A DNA stretch of 64,000 nucleotides from Gammaproteobacteria bacterium (GCA_026398875.1 JAPLSB010000017.1:124001-188000); one strand, 5' to 3'. Positions 36,268-45,627 are shown, counted from the stretch's first letter. The notes: generated by a model not told the origin, from the letters alone. Translations and numbers: made by a program.

Positions 36268-37125
36268 GTGACGGCACAACTCATCGACGGCAAGGCCGTG
36301 GCAGCACAGGTCCACGAGCGGGTGCGGGTCGCTGTCGCGTCGCGGCTTGCCGCCGGCCAGCGCGCGCCGGCGCTGGCCACAGTGCTGGTCGGTGCCGATC
36401 CGGCGTCGGAGATCTATGTCCGCAACAAGCGCCTGACCTGCGAAAAGACCGGCATCCGCTCGGTGCCGACGCATCTCGATGCCACGATCAGCGAAGCCGA
36501 ACTGCTGGCCGTGGTCGATCAGCTCAATGCCGACGACAGCATCGACGGCATCCTCGTGCAGCTGCCGCTGCCGAAGCACATAAACGCCGACAAGGTCATC
36601 GAGCGCATCCGCCCGGACAAGGACGTCGACGGTTTCCACCCGTACAACTTCGGCCGGCTTGCCCAGAAGACCCCGACCTTGCGGCCATGCACGCCGTGGG
36701 GCTGTGTCGAACTGCTGAAGTCGACCGGCGTGCCGCTGGCCGGCAAGCGGGCGCTGGTGATCGGCCAATCGAACATCGTCGGCCGGCCGATGGCGCTGGA
36801 ACTGCTGCTGCTCGGCTGCACGGTCACCGTCGCCCACAGCCGCACCCGTGATCTGGCCGAAGAAGTCGGCCGCGCCGAGATCCTGGTGGTCGGCACAGGG
36901 ATTCCGGAGATGATCAATGGCGACTGGGTCCGCGAAGGCGCGATCGTCATCGATGTCGGCATCAACCGCCTGCCGAGCGGCAAGCTGTGCGGCGATGTCG
37001 CTTTCGAAGCCGCCCGTCAGCGCGCGGCCTTCATCACGCCGGTGCCGGGCGGCGTCGGACCGATGACCGTGGCGATGCTGATGGACAACACGCTGACTGC
37101 AGCGATCAGCCGCGCCGGCGGCTGA
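36268..37125 (+). CDS. folD: Methylenetetrahydrofolate dehydrogenase / cyclohydrolase
   Basis: FolD interconverts methylene-, methenyl- and formyl-tetrahydrofolate in one-carbon metabolism. Characteristic segments: [22 protein letters not shown] split over the catalytic Lys region, [13 protein letters not shown], the NADP-binding [11 protein letters not shown] and the end [15 protein letters not shown]. The GTG start has GGAG 9 bases upstream and gives 285 residues, matching homologues; a longer in-frame ATG start would add an unrelated 32 residues. Placed next to a formate dehydrogenase region, it links formate and folate one-carbon pools, though the operons are separate. Confidence 0.97.
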   Translation: MTAQLIDGKAVAAQVHERVRVAVASRLAAGQRAPALATVLVGADPASEIYVRNKRLTCEKTGIRSVPTHLDATISEAELLAVVDQLNADDSIDGILVQLPLPKHINADKVIERIRPDKDVDGFHPYNFGRLAQKTPTLRPCTPWGCVELLKSTGVPLAGKRALVIGQSNIVGRPMALELLLLGCTVTVAHSRTRDLAEEVGRAEILVVGTGIPEMINGDWVREGAIVIDVGINRLPSGKLCGDVAFEAARQRAAFITPVPGGVGPMTVAMLMDNTLTAAISRAGG

Positions 37126-37126
37126 A

Positions 37127-38242
37127 TCAGCCGAGTCTTGCGCGCGCGGGGCTGCGGCTTTTCGGCAGCCGCCCGAAATCCGGAAATGCCTCGTCGATCG
37201 CCAGCACCGCGCCGCAATGCGCGGCGTTGTAGCCTGGCAAGGCATTGACCAGACTGCGGAAATCCGGATTGCACAGGGTATCGATGACGCTTTGCAGCGC
37301 CGGTGTCTTCAGGGCCGACTTCGAGCACAGGAAGAAGTAGCGCTCGCCGGCCAGCGGCACGAAGCCGAGATCGAAGCGCTTGGCTGCGGCTTCGACACCG
37401 ACGCCGGCATCAGCCATGCCGCTGGCCACATAGGCGGCGACGGCGGCGTGCGTGAACTCGCCGCTGTCGAAGCCGCGAATCTGGCTGCCGTCAAGCCCGG
37501 CGCGGTCGAGCATCAGGTCGAGCAGCATCCGGGTGCCGGAACCGGGCTGGCGGTTGACGAAGCGGACATCGTCGCGGCTCAGGTCGGTCAGCGCTTCGAT
37601 CCGCTTCGGGTTGCCGGGCGCCACGATCAGGCCCTGGCGACGCGTGGCCAGCATGATCAGCCGCTGCGTCTGCGGCTTCAGCCAGGCCGCGTACTGGGTC
37701 AGGGCCTGCGCCTCGAACTCGCCGACCGGCACATGGAAGCCAGCCAGATCGCAGGCCGCGCCCTTCAGTGAACCCAGCGCCTCGAAACTCGACCGGTACT
37801 TGAGGTCGATCGGAATCCGGCTGCGCACGAACCAGTCGCGCAGCGTTTCCACGGCAAAGCCATGGCTGGCCTGCACGCGCAGGATCGCGCCGGTGTCGCT
37901 GAGCGCGCGTTCCAGTTCCACTTCCAGTTCCGAGGCCAGGCTGTCGAGCAGCGGCGCCAGGCGGGCATTGATGCGCTTGTCGGCCCAGACCAGCTTTTCG
38001 GCGAGCGGCGTCAGCACGGCACCGCGGCCACGCTGCATGGCCACCAGCGGCGCGCCGAAGGTGCGCGTGCCGTCCTGCAGCAGACCCCAGGCATAGCGGT
38101 ACGACAGCCCGGCCTGCACGCAGGCCTCGGCCAGCGTCCCGGTTTCGCGAACACGGGCCAGCAGTTCAACCAGACGCGGCAGCGATTGCTTGCCGTCGGC
38201 CTGTTCAAGCTGCCATTGCGGCTGGATCGAAACCTTGAACAT
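37127..38242 (-). CDS. ModE-like one-component regulator with a PBP-type sensor domain
   Basis: A 371-residue transcription factor. Residues about 1-110 form a ModE/LysR-type winged helix-turn-helix (GTLAEACVQAGLSYRYAWGLLQD, then RGRGAVLTPLAEKL). The remainder resembles the periplasmic-binding-protein-like PF12727 domain (DLAGFHVPVGEF, VNRQPGSGTRMLLDLML, GMADAGVGVEAAA), which in relatives is thought to sense oxyanions or small acids. It is divergent to the OFA antiporter and the fds operon, so it probably controls formate or molybdenum-dependent expression; the ligand is not known. It ends 1 base from the folD stop. Confidence 0.8.
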   Translation of the reverse strand: MFKVSIQPQWQLEQADGKQSLPRLVELLARVRETGTLAEACVQAGLSYRYAWGLLQDGTRTFGAPLVAMQRGRGAVLTPLAEKLVWADKRINARLAPLLDSLASELEVELERALSDTGAILRVQASHGFAVETLRDWFVRSRIPIDLKYRSSFEALGSLKGAACDLAGFHVPVGEFEAQALTQYAAWLKPQTQRLIMLATRRQGLIVAPGNPKRIEALTDLSRDDVRFVNRQPGSGTRMLLDLMLDRAGLDGSQIRGFDSGEFTHAAVAAYVASGMADAGVGVEAAAKRFDLGFVPLAGERYFFLCSKSALKTPALQSVIDTLCNPDFRSLVNALPGYNAAHCGAVLAIDEAFPDFGRLPKSRSPARARLG

Positions 38243-38370
38243 CGTGGGAGCCCGCCTGGCGAAAAGGTGGAGGTGGAAAAGCCGGAACTGCAACGGCTTT
38301 ACGATACATATTTTCAATGCCGCAAGCGAAGACTACCGTGGCGTTCGCAACAGATGACTGTCGGTCGCGA

Positions 38371-38388
38371 TATGTTCGACAGCACATA
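38371..38388. promoter_or_regulatory. Candidate operator for the ModE-like regulator
   Basis: A perfect dyad TATGT-N8-ACATA lies upstream of the OFA antiporter start, and an extra half-site ACATAT occurs at 38306-38311, nearer the regulator gene. Dyads of this size suit a dimeric winged-helix protein. A good ribosome-binding site (GGAGGAG) follows before the antiporter ATG. Confidence 0.45.
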
Positions 38389-38425
38389 AAGAACGGCCAT
38401 CTGCTGCCGTCACTCTGGAGGAGCA

Positions 38426-40084
38426 ATGAGCAGCATCGTGCAGGATCGACGCGCCGGACTGGCGTTCGATTTTCTGTCCAAGGAGCGCAGCATTGCCGGC
38501 CCCGGCTTCAATCGCTGGCTGGTGCCGCCGGCTGCGCTCGCGATCCATCTGTGCATCGGCATGGCCTACGGCTTCAGCGTGTTCTGGCTGCCGCTGTCGA
38601 AGGCGGTCGGCATCACGGACCCTCGGACCTGTGCTGCCGGCACCACGGTCCTTGCCGAGCTGTTCGTCACCGACTGCGACTGGAAGGTGTCGACGCTCGG
38701 CTGGATGTACACGCTGTTCTTCGTTTTTCTCGGCTCGTCAGCCGCGCTGTTCGGCGGCTGGCTGGAGCGCGCCGGACCGCGCAAGGCCGGCCTGGTGTCG
38801 ATGCTCTGCTGGTGCGGCGGCATGCTGATCGCCGCGTATGGCATTCACGTGCATCAGTTCTGGCTGATGCTGCTCGGCTCCGGCGTGATCGGCGGCATTG
38901 GCCTGGGGCTCGGCTACATCTCCCCGGTATCGACGCTGATCAAGTGGTTCCCGGATCGGCGCGGCATGGCCACCGGCATGGCGATCATGGGTTTCGGCGG
39001 CGGCGCGATGATCGGCTCGCCGCTCGCGCAGCGGCTGATGACCGCGTTCGCTAGCCCGACGTCGATCGGCGTGGCCGAAACCTTCGTGGTGCTGGCACTG
39101 GTCTACGCGCTGTTCATGACGGCCGGCGCGCTGGCCTACCGGGTTCCGGCAAGCGGCTGGACGCCCCCAGGCTGGGGCCCGGCCGCGGCCAGCGGCCACG
39201 CGATGATCAGTGCCGGGCATGTTCATCTCGACAACGCTCACAAGACACCGCAGTTCTGGCTGGTCTGGGCCGTGCTGTGCCTGAACGTCACCGCCGGCAT
39301 CGGCGTGATCGGCATGGCCTCGCCGATGCTGCAGGAAGTGTTCGGCGGCCGGCTGATCGGGCTGGATGTCGGAATTGCCGCAGTCGATGCCGCGCAGGCC
39401 GCACAGATCGCCGCGATTGCAGCCGGGTTCACCGGACTGCTCAGCCTGTTCAACATCGGTGGCCGCTTCTTCTGGGCCTCGATGTCCGACCGGCTGGGCC
39501 GCAAGGCGACCTACGCGATCTTCTTCCTGCTCGGTGCTGCGCTCTACGCGTCGGTGCCGGGCAGTGGTCACGCCGGTTCGGTCGGCCTGTTCGTTGGCGC
39601 CTTCTGCCTGATCCTGTCGATGTACGGCGGCGGCTTCGCGACAGTGCCGGCCTATCTCGCCGACCTGTTCGGCACGCGTTTCGTCGGCGCGATCCACGGC
39701 CGGCTGCTGACCGCATGGTCGGTGGCCGGCATCTTCGGGCCGGTGATCGTCAACTACCTGCGCGAAATCCAGCTGCGTCAGGGCGTCGCGCCATCACGGG
39801 TCTACGACACCACGATGCTGATCCTCGCCGCGCTGCTGGTCGTCGGTTTCCTGTGCAACTTGCTGATCCGGCCCGTGGCACCGAAATGGCATCTGACCCC
39901 TGCAGAAATGACGGATGCCGGAAAAATGACACCGGAAACGGCGCTCGGTAGCACGCCACCGGCCACGGTTCCCGCAGCTGCCAGTCCGGTCGGGCTGGTG
40001 CTGATCGCCTGGCTGGCGGTCGGCATTCCACTGGCCTGGGGCGTGGCTCAGACCGTCGCCAAGGCCGCGATCCTGTTCCGGTAA
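38426..40084 (+). CDS. OFA-family MFS transporter (oxalate/formate antiporter-like)
   Basis: A 552-residue major facilitator with 12 predicted helices, plus an extra hydrophobic segment at the C-terminus. OFA features are the N-terminal WLVPPAALAIHLCIGMAYGFSVF, the D-R-R-GMATG loop (WFPDRRGMATGMAI) and SDRLGRK in the second half, with GTRFVGAIHGRLLTAW. It very likely moves formate or oxalate across the inner membrane to feed the adjacent formate dehydrogenase. It is the first gene of the fds cluster; fdsG starts 22 bases after it. Start ATG with GGAGGAG upstream. Confidence 0.9.
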   Translation: MSSIVQDRRAGLAFDFLSKERSIAGPGFNRWLVPPAALAIHLCIGMAYGFSVFWLPLSKAVGITDPRTCAAGTTVLAELFVTDCDWKVSTLGWMYTLFFVFLGSSAALFGGWLERAGPRKAGLVSMLCWCGGMLIAAYGIHVHQFWLMLLGSGVIGGIGLGLGYISPVSTLIKWFPDRRGMATGMAIMGFGGGAMIGSPLAQRLMTAFASPTSIGVAETFVVLALVYALFMTAGALAYRVPASGWTPPGWGPAAASGHAMISAGHVHLDNAHKTPQFWLVWAVLCLNVTAGIGVIGMASPMLQEVFGGRLIGLDVGIAAVDAAQAAQIAAIAAGFTGLLSLFNIGGRFFWASMSDRLGRKATYAIFFLLGAALYASVPGSGHAGSVGLFVGAFCLILSMYGGGFATVPAYLADLFGTRFVGAIHGRLLTAWSVAGIFGPVIVNYLREIQLRQGVAPSRVYDTTMLILAALLVVGFLCNLLIRPVAPKWHLTPAEMTDAGKMTPETALGSTPPATVPAAASPVGLVLIAWLAVGIPLAWGVAQTVAKAAILFR

Positions 40085-40106
40085 CCACTGAACGAAGACG
40101 AATCCC

Positions 40107-40625
40107 ATGTCGACCTCCACCTTCGAACGCAAGCCGCCCATCAAGCTCGCGGAGCTGTCGTCGCTATCGCCAGCGGAGCTCGCGGCCGTCAACGGCGTGC
40201 TGGCGAAACTGAAAGACGCACCTGGCGCGCTGCTGCCGGTGCTGCACGGCATTCAGGACGCGCTCGGCTTCGTGCCGAAGGACGCCGTGCCGATCGTCGC
40301 CAAGGCGATGAACCTGTCGCGCGCCGAAGTGCATGGCGTCATTTCGTTCTATCACTGGTATCGCACCGAAAAGCCCGGCGAGCACGTCATTCACCTGTGC
40401 CGGGCCGAGGCCTGCCAGGCGGTCGGCGGACGGGCGCTGGAGCAGCACGTCAAGACGACCCTCGGCATCGATTTCCACGAAACCACCGCCGATGGCCGCT
40501 ACACGCTGGAGCCGGCCTACTGCCTCGGCAACTGCGCAGTCGGTCCGAGCCTGCTGATCGACATGGAACTGAAGGGTCGCGTGACCCCGGCCCGCTTCGA
40601 TCGCCTGACCGGAGTCGTCGCATGA
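40107..40625 (+). CDS. fdsG: NAD-dependent formate dehydrogenase gamma subunit
   Basis: A NuoE-like thioredoxin-fold [2Fe-2S] protein of the soluble, oxygen-tolerant formate dehydrogenase. The cluster ligands are visible in HLCRAEACQAVGG and YCLGNCAVGP. Length 172 is typical. The stop overlaps the fdsB start (ATGA). Gene order fdsGBACD matches the Cupriavidus/Rhodobacter type complex. Confidence 0.95.
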   Translation: MSTSTFERKPPIKLAELSSLSPAELAAVNGVLAKLKDAPGALLPVLHGIQDALGFVPKDAVPIVAKAMNLSRAEVHGVISFYHWYRTEKPGEHVIHLCRAEACQAVGGRALEQHVKTTLGIDFHETTADGRYTLEPAYCLGNCAVGPSLLIDMELKGRVTPARFDRLTGVVA

Positions 40626-42190
40626 AGCCGATTCCGGCTCCAATCACGATCTACGTGCCGCGCGATTCCGCCGCGATCTCACTCGGCGCCGATGACGTCG
40701 CGATCGCCATTGCCGCCGAGGCGGCGCGTCTGGGTGTGGCGATCCATCTGGTCCGCAACAGCTCGCGCGGCCTGTTCTGGCTGGAGCCGCTGGTCGAGGT
40801 CGCGACTGAAGCCGGCCGCATCGGCTACGGCCCGGTCCAGCCGGAAGACGTTGCCAGCCTGTTCGTCGCCGGCCTCGGCAATGCCCATGCGCTGAACATC
40901 GGCGTCGTCGACGAATTGCCGTACTTGAAGACACAGGAACGCCTGACCTTCGCGCGCGCCGGCATCACCGATCCGGTCAGCCTCGATGACTACCTCGCGC
41001 ATGGCGGCTATCGCGGCCTGAAGAACGCACTGGCGATGGCCCCGGAAGCGATCGTCGCCGCCGTCACCGAATCCGGCCTGCGTGGCCGCGGTGGCGCCGC
41101 GTTTCCGGCCGGCATCAAGTGGAAGACAGTATTGGGTGCCGAAGGCGCGCAGAAGTACATCGTCTGCAACGCCGATGAAGGCGATTCCGGCACTTACGCC
41201 GATCGCATGGTCTGCGAAGGCGATCCGTTCCTCTTGATCGAAGGCATGACCATCGCTGGCCTCGCGGTCGGTGCAACGCGCGGCTACATCTACCTGCGCT
41301 GCGAGTACCCGTATGGGCAGCGCGCGCTCGAAGAAGCGATTGCCAGCGCCTACGCGAGCGGCTGGCTCGGCGCGAACATCCAGGGGTCGGCCAAGCGTTT
41401 CGATCTGGAAGTGCGGATGGGTGCCGGCGCCTATATCTGCGGCGAGGAAACCTCGCTGCTGGAATCGCTTGAAGGCAAGCGCGGCATGGTTCGCTTCAAG
41501 CCGCCGTTGCCAGCGATCAAGGGCTTGTTCGGCTGCCCCACCGTGATCAACAACGTGATCACGCTGGCGTCGGTGCCGGTCATTCTCGACAAGGGCGCCG
41601 AGTGCTACAAGCACTTCGGCGTTGGCCGTTCGCGCGGCACCCTGCCGGTGCAGCTGGCCGGCAACGTGAAGTTCGGCGGGCTGGTGGAGAAAGCGTTCGG
41701 CGTCACGCTGCGCGACCTGCTCTACACCTACGGCGGCGGCACGCTTTCAGGTAAGCCGATCCGCGCCGTACAGGTCGGCGGCCCACTAGGCTCATACATC
41801 CCGGAATCGCAGTTCGATCTGCCGCTGGACTACGAGGCCTTTGCCCGCCTCAACAACATGGTTGGCCACGGCGGCATCACCGTATTCGACTCATCCGTCG
41901 ACATGGCCGAACAGGCGCGCTTTTCGATGGAGTTCTGCGCCACCGAATCCTGCGGCAAGTGCACGCCATGCCGCATCGGCTCGACCCGCGGCATGGAAGT
42001 GATCGACAAGCTGGTGGCCGGCGATCAGCCGGTCAAGCAGGAAGCGCTGCTCAGGGATCTCTGCGACACGATGCTCGCCGGCTCGCTATGCGCGCTCGGC
42101 GGCATGGCGCCGTTCCCGGTGCTGTCGGCGCTGAATCATTTCCCGGAAGACTTCCGGCCGCAGCCTGAAATGCTCGAAAAAGCATCCTGA
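40622..42190 (+). CDS. fdsB: NAD-dependent formate dehydrogenase beta subunit (diaphorase)
   Basis: The NuoF-like subunit that transfers electrons to NAD+. A thioredoxin-like N-terminal part (about 1-110) precedes the FMN/NAD domain with GLRGRGGAAFPAGIKW and CNADEGDSGTYADR, a GEETSLLESLEGKRG segment, and the [4Fe-4S] site ESCGKCTPCR with a later Cys in SLCALGG. Length 522. The inserted GxxExxY element begins at the very next base after its stop. Confidence 0.96.
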   Translation: MKPIPAPITIYVPRDSAAISLGADDVAIAIAAEAARLGVAIHLVRNSSRGLFWLEPLVEVATEAGRIGYGPVQPEDVASLFVAGLGNAHALNIGVVDELPYLKTQERLTFARAGITDPVSLDDYLAHGGYRGLKNALAMAPEAIVAAVTESGLRGRGGAAFPAGIKWKTVLGAEGAQKYIVCNADEGDSGTYADRMVCEGDPFLLIEGMTIAGLAVGATRGYIYLRCEYPYGQRALEEAIASAYASGWLGANIQGSAKRFDLEVRMGAGAYICGEETSLLESLEGKRGMVRFKPPLPAIKGLFGCPTVINNVITLASVPVILDKGAECYKHFGVGRSRGTLPVQLAGNVKFGGLVEKAFGVTLRDLLYTYGGGTLSGKPIRAVQVGGPLGSYIPESQFDLPLDYEAFARLNNMVGHGGITVFDSSVDMAEQARFSMEFCATESCGKCTPCRIGSTRGMEVIDKLVAGDQPVKQEALLRDLCDTMLAGSLCALGGMAPFPVLSALNHFPEDFRPQPEMLEKAS

Positions 42191-42645
42191 ACACAAAGGC
42201 ACGAAGGGGAAAAGCAAGGACACCAAGGTGGATGAAAATGAATGCTCGAATGTTGTCATCGGCGCAGCCATTGAAGTTCATCGCGAGCTTGGCATTGGCT
42301 TGCTCGAATCGGCTTATGAACTCGCGTTGGCAATCGAACTTGGACAACGGGGTCTCAGCTTCCGCCGCCAGGTTCCACTTCCAGCACGTTACAAGGGCGT
42401 GGATATCGGTGATGCGTATCGTCTGGATTTTCTTGTCGAGGACGTCGTCATCGTCGAGATCAAAACGCTTCCCAGATTTGCACCGGTGCATACCGCACAG
42501 GTCCTTACCTATCTTCGCCTGGCCAACAAACGGCTCGGTTTGCTTCTCAACTTTCATGCTGAATCCATGCGTGAAGGCGTACGACGAATCGCCAATTAGC
42601 GGCTTTTCTTGGTGCCCTTGCTTTTTCCCTTCGTGCCTTTGTGCT
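42191..42645. mobile_element. GxxExxY-carrying element with inverted repeat arms inside the fds operon
   Basis: Left arm 42191-42228 (ACACAAAGGCACGAAG at its outer end) and right arm 42608-42645 (CTTCGTGCCTTTGTGCT at its outer end) are reverse complements over about 38 bases with few mismatches. Between them lies only the GxxExxY gene. Solo copies of the same arms occur near 52.14 and 52.36 kb in this window. The element sits exactly between the fdsB stop and a 45-base leader of fdsA, which looks like an insertion into an otherwise tight operon. No transposase is encoded. Confidence 0.75.
42228..42599 (+). CDS. GxxExxY protein
   Basis: A 123-residue protein of the GxxExxY family, named for the motif seen here as GLLESAYE (about residues 23-30). 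It also has YRLDFLV followed by VIVEIKT, a D-x(n)-E-x-K arrangement like PD-(D/E)XK nucleases. The function is unknown. The start MDENECSNVVIGAAIEVH matches the family; it is a GTG lying at the inner edge of the left repeat arm. The gene is co-oriented with the fds operon and should be transcribed with it. Confidence 0.88.
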   Translation: MDENECSNVVIGAAIEVHRELGIGLLESAYELALAIELGQRGLSFRRQVPLPARYKGVDIGDAYRLDFLVEDVVIVEIKTLPRFAPVHTAQVLTYLRLANKRLGLLLNFHAESMREGVRRIAN

Positions 42646-42690
42646 CGGGATCTTTCCGTGCACGCGTATCCGAATCAGAGGTAAACCGTC

Positions 42691-45627
42691 ATGTTCTCGA
42701 TCATCGACAAGGATTTCGGCACGCCCGCGCCGCGCCCGCCGCGCAATGTCGGCCAGAAGACCGCCATCGCCGAAGTCCCGGCTAAACAGGTCACGCTCAG
42801 CATCGACGGCCGCGAGGTCACGGTGCCCGAAGGCACCTCGGTGATGCGCGCTGCCGCGCTTGCCGACATCAACATCCCGAAGCTCTGCGCGACCGACACG
42901 CTTGAAGCCTTCGGCTCCTGCCGGCTGTGCCTGGTGCAGATCGAAGGCATGCGCGGCTATCCGGCGTCGTGCACCACGCTCGTTGCCGACGGCATGAAGG
43001 TGGTCACCCAGAACGACAAGCTTGCCGACCTGCGCCGTGGCGTGATGGAGCTGTACATCTCCGATCACCCGCTGGACTGCCTGACCTGCCCGGCCAATGG
43101 CCACTGCGAACTGCAGGACATGGCCGGTGCCGTCGGCCTGCGCGAAGTGCGCTACGGCTACGACGGCGACAACCACGTGCACCCGAAGGTCGACGGCAAG
43201 GCAAACGCGCGCTTCGTGGCGAAGGACGAATCGAATCCGTATTTCACGTTTGATCCGAGCAAGTGCATCGTCTGCTCGCGCTGCGTGCGCGCCTGCGACG
43301 AGCAGCAGGGCACGCTGGCGCTGACGATCCAGGGCCGCGGCTTCGACTCGAAAGTCAGCCCGAGCCAGAACGACGACTTCATGGCCTCGGAATGCGTGTC
43401 CTGCGGCGCCTGCGTTGCCGCCTGCCCGACTGCCACGCTCAGCGAGAAATCGCTGATCGCCAAGGGCCAGGCCGAGCACAGCGTCACCACCACCTGCGCC
43501 TACTGCGGCGTCGGCTGTTCGTTCCGCGCCGAAATGAAGGGCGAAGAGATCGTCCGCATGGTGCCGAACAAGGATGGCCACGCGAACCACGGCCATTCCT
43601 GCGTCAAGGGCCGCTTCGCGATCGGCTACGCGACGCACCAGGACCGGATCACCAAGCCGATGATCCGCGCGAAGATTTCCGATCCGTGGCGCGAAGTGAG
43701 CTGGCAGGAAGCGATCGACCACGCCGCCAGCGAATTCAAGCGCATCCAGGCCAAGGCCGGGCGCGGCTCGGTCGGCGCGATCACCTCCAGCCGCTGCACC
43801 AACGAGGAGGTCTATGTCGTCCAGAAGATGGTCCGCGCCGCGTTCGGCAACAACAACGTCGACACCTGCGCTCGCGTCTGCCATTCGCCCACCGGCTATG
43901 GCCTGAAGCAGACCATTGGCGAGTCGGCCGGCACGCAGACCTTCGATTCGGTGATGCAGGCCGATGTCATCGTCGTCATCGGCGCCAACCCGACCGACGG
44001 CCACCCGGTGTTCGCATCGCAGATGAAGCGCCGCCTGCGTCAGGGCGCGAAGCTGATCGTCGCCGACCCGCGCGGCATCGATCTGGTGCGCACGCCACAC
44101 GTCGAAGCCGACTACCACCTGAAGCTGCGGCCCGGCACCAACGTCGCGCTGATCAACAGCCTTGCCCACGTGATCGTCACCGAAGGGCTGGTCAAGGAGG
44201 ACTACGTCGCCGAACGCTGCGATGTCGCCTCGTTCAACAAGTGGCGCGATTTCGTGGCGCAAAGCCGCAACTCGCCGGAAGCGATGGAAGCGGTCACCGG
44301 CGTGCCGGCGGCGATGGTGCGCGGTGCAGCACGGCTTTATGCGAACGGCGGCAATGGGGCGATCTACTACGGCCTCGGCGTCACCGAGCACAGCCAGGGC
44401 TCGACGATGGTGATCGGCATCGCCAACCTGGCGATGGCCACCGGCAACGTCGGCCGTGAAGGCGTCGGCATCAACCCGCTCAGAGGCCAGAACAACGTGC
44501 AGGGCTCCTGCGACATGGGCAGCTTCCCGCACGAGCTGCCGGGCTATCGGCACGTGTCCGATGTCGCCGCGCGCAGCGAGTTCGAAAGCGAGTGGAAGGT
44601 TCAGCTTTCGAACGAGCCAGGCCTGCGCATTCCGAACATGTTCGAAGCCGCGCTCGACGGCGAATTCCTCGGCCTGTACGTGCACGGCGAGGACATCGCC
44701 CAGAGCGACCCGAATACCCAGCACGTCACGGCGGCCCTGAGCGCGATGGAATGCGTCGTCGTCCAGGACCTGTTCCTGAACGAAACCGCGAAGTTCGCTC
44801 ACGTGTTCCTTCCGGGCTCGTCGTTCCTTGAAAAGGACGGCACGTTCACCAACGCCGAACGGCGCATCTCGCCGGTGCGGCAGGTGATGCGGCCGAAGTC
44901 GGGTGTGGGCGAATGGGAAGCGACGCAGATGCTCAGCAATGCGCTCGGCTACCCGATGAACTACAAGAACTCGGCCGAAATCATGGACGAGATTGCCCGT
45001 CTTACGCCGACGTTCAACGGCGTGTCGTTTAAGAAGCTCGACGAACTCGGCAGCGTGCAGTGGCCGTGCAATGACGAGGCGCCGCTCGGCACGCCGACGA
45101 TGCACATCGACGAATTCGTGCGCGGCAAGGGCCGCTTCCTGCTGACCGAATACGTGCCGACGCACGAGAAGGTCAACGGCAAGTACCCGCTGATCCTGAC
45201 CACTGGCCGCATCCTCTCCCAGTACAACGTTGGCGCGCAGACCCGCCGTACCGCCAACAGTGAATGGCACAGCGAGGACGTGTTCGAAATCCATCCGCAC
45301 GATGCGGAAACGCGCGGCGTCAACGATGGCGACTGGGTCGGCATCGAAAGCCGCTCCGGCAATACCGTGCTGCGCGCCAAGGTCACCGAGCGTGTTCAGC
45401 CCGGCGTCGTCTACACCACGTTCCACCACCCGTTCTCCGGTGCCAACGTGATCACCACCGATAACTCGGACTGGGCCACCAACTGCCCGGAGTTCAAGGT
45501 CACGGCGGTGCAGGTGACGCGCGTCAGCCAGCCGAGCGAATGGCAGCGCCGCTATCGCGAGTTCAGCGACCACCAGCAACAGATGCTCAAGGAAGCCAGC
45601 GATGTCGGCACCGCAAGCGCCAAGTAG
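42691..45627 (+). CDS. fdsA: NAD-dependent formate dehydrogenase alpha subunit (molybdenum, catalytic)
   Basis: The large catalytic subunit that oxidises formate to CO2 at a bis-MGD molybdenum site. In order: NuoG-like [2Fe-2S] domain (CATDTLEAFGSCRLC, about residues 68-82), a His/Cys [4Fe-4S] site (DHPLDCLTC), a ferredoxin module (SKCIVCSRC, CVSCGACVAACP), then the molybdopterin domains with CAYCGVGCSF. The Mo ligand is Cys397 with the catalytic His398 in CARVCHSPTG, so this is the Cys, not selenocysteine, form. Length 978. The ATG has AGAGG upstream. The fdhD gene overlaps its end by 26 bases. Confidence 0.97.
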   Translation: MFSIIDKDFGTPAPRPPRNVGQKTAIAEVPAKQVTLSIDGREVTVPEGTSVMRAAALADINIPKLCATDTLEAFGSCRLCLVQIEGMRGYPASCTTLVADGMKVVTQNDKLADLRRGVMELYISDHPLDCLTCPANGHCELQDMAGAVGLREVRYGYDGDNHVHPKVDGKANARFVAKDESNPYFTFDPSKCIVCSRCVRACDEQQGTLALTIQGRGFDSKVSPSQNDDFMASECVSCGACVAACPTATLSEKSLIAKGQAEHSVTTTCAYCGVGCSFRAEMKGEEIVRMVPNKDGHANHGHSCVKGRFAIGYATHQDRITKPMIRAKISDPWREVSWQEAIDHAASEFKRIQAKAGRGSVGAITSSRCTNEEVYVVQKMVRAAFGNNNVDTCARVCHSPTGYGLKQTIGESAGTQTFDSVMQADVIVVIGANPTDGHPVFASQMKRRLRQGAKLIVADPRGIDLVRTPHVEADYHLKLRPGTNVALINSLAHVIVTEGLVKEDYVAERCDVASFNKWRDFVAQSRNSPEAMEAVTGVPAAMVRGAARLYANGGNGAIYYGLGVTEHSQGSTMVIGIANLAMATGNVGREGVGINPLRGQNNVQGSCDMGSFPHELPGYRHVSDVAARSEFESEWKVQLSNEPGLRIPNMFEAALDGEFLGLYVHGEDIAQSDPNTQHVTAALSAMECVVVQDLFLNETAKFAHVFLPGSSFLEKDGTFTNAERRISPVRQVMRPKSGVGEWEATQMLSNALGYPMNYKNSAEIMDEIARLTPTFNGVSFKKLDELGSVQWPCNDEAPLGTPTMHIDEFVRGKGRFLLTEYVPTHEKVNGKYPLILTTGRILSQYNVGAQTRRTANSEWHSEDVFEIHPHDAETRGVNDGDWVGIESRSGNTVLRAKVTERVQPGVVYTTFHHPFSGANVITTDNSDWATNCPEFKVTAVQVTRVSQPSEWQRRYREFSDHQQQMLKEASDVGTASAK

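Noticed and set aside
43879..43884. Selenocysteine in the formate dehydrogenase
   Set aside because: The Mo-ligand codon is TGC (Cys), not TGA, and no SECIS-like hairpin is needed.
42547..45579. A 1010-codon open frame antisense to fdsA
   Set aside because: It is a shadow of the high-GC fdsA coding sequence: composition is rich in Arg, His, Val and Asp without any recognisable domain, and fdsA itself has complete domain evidence.
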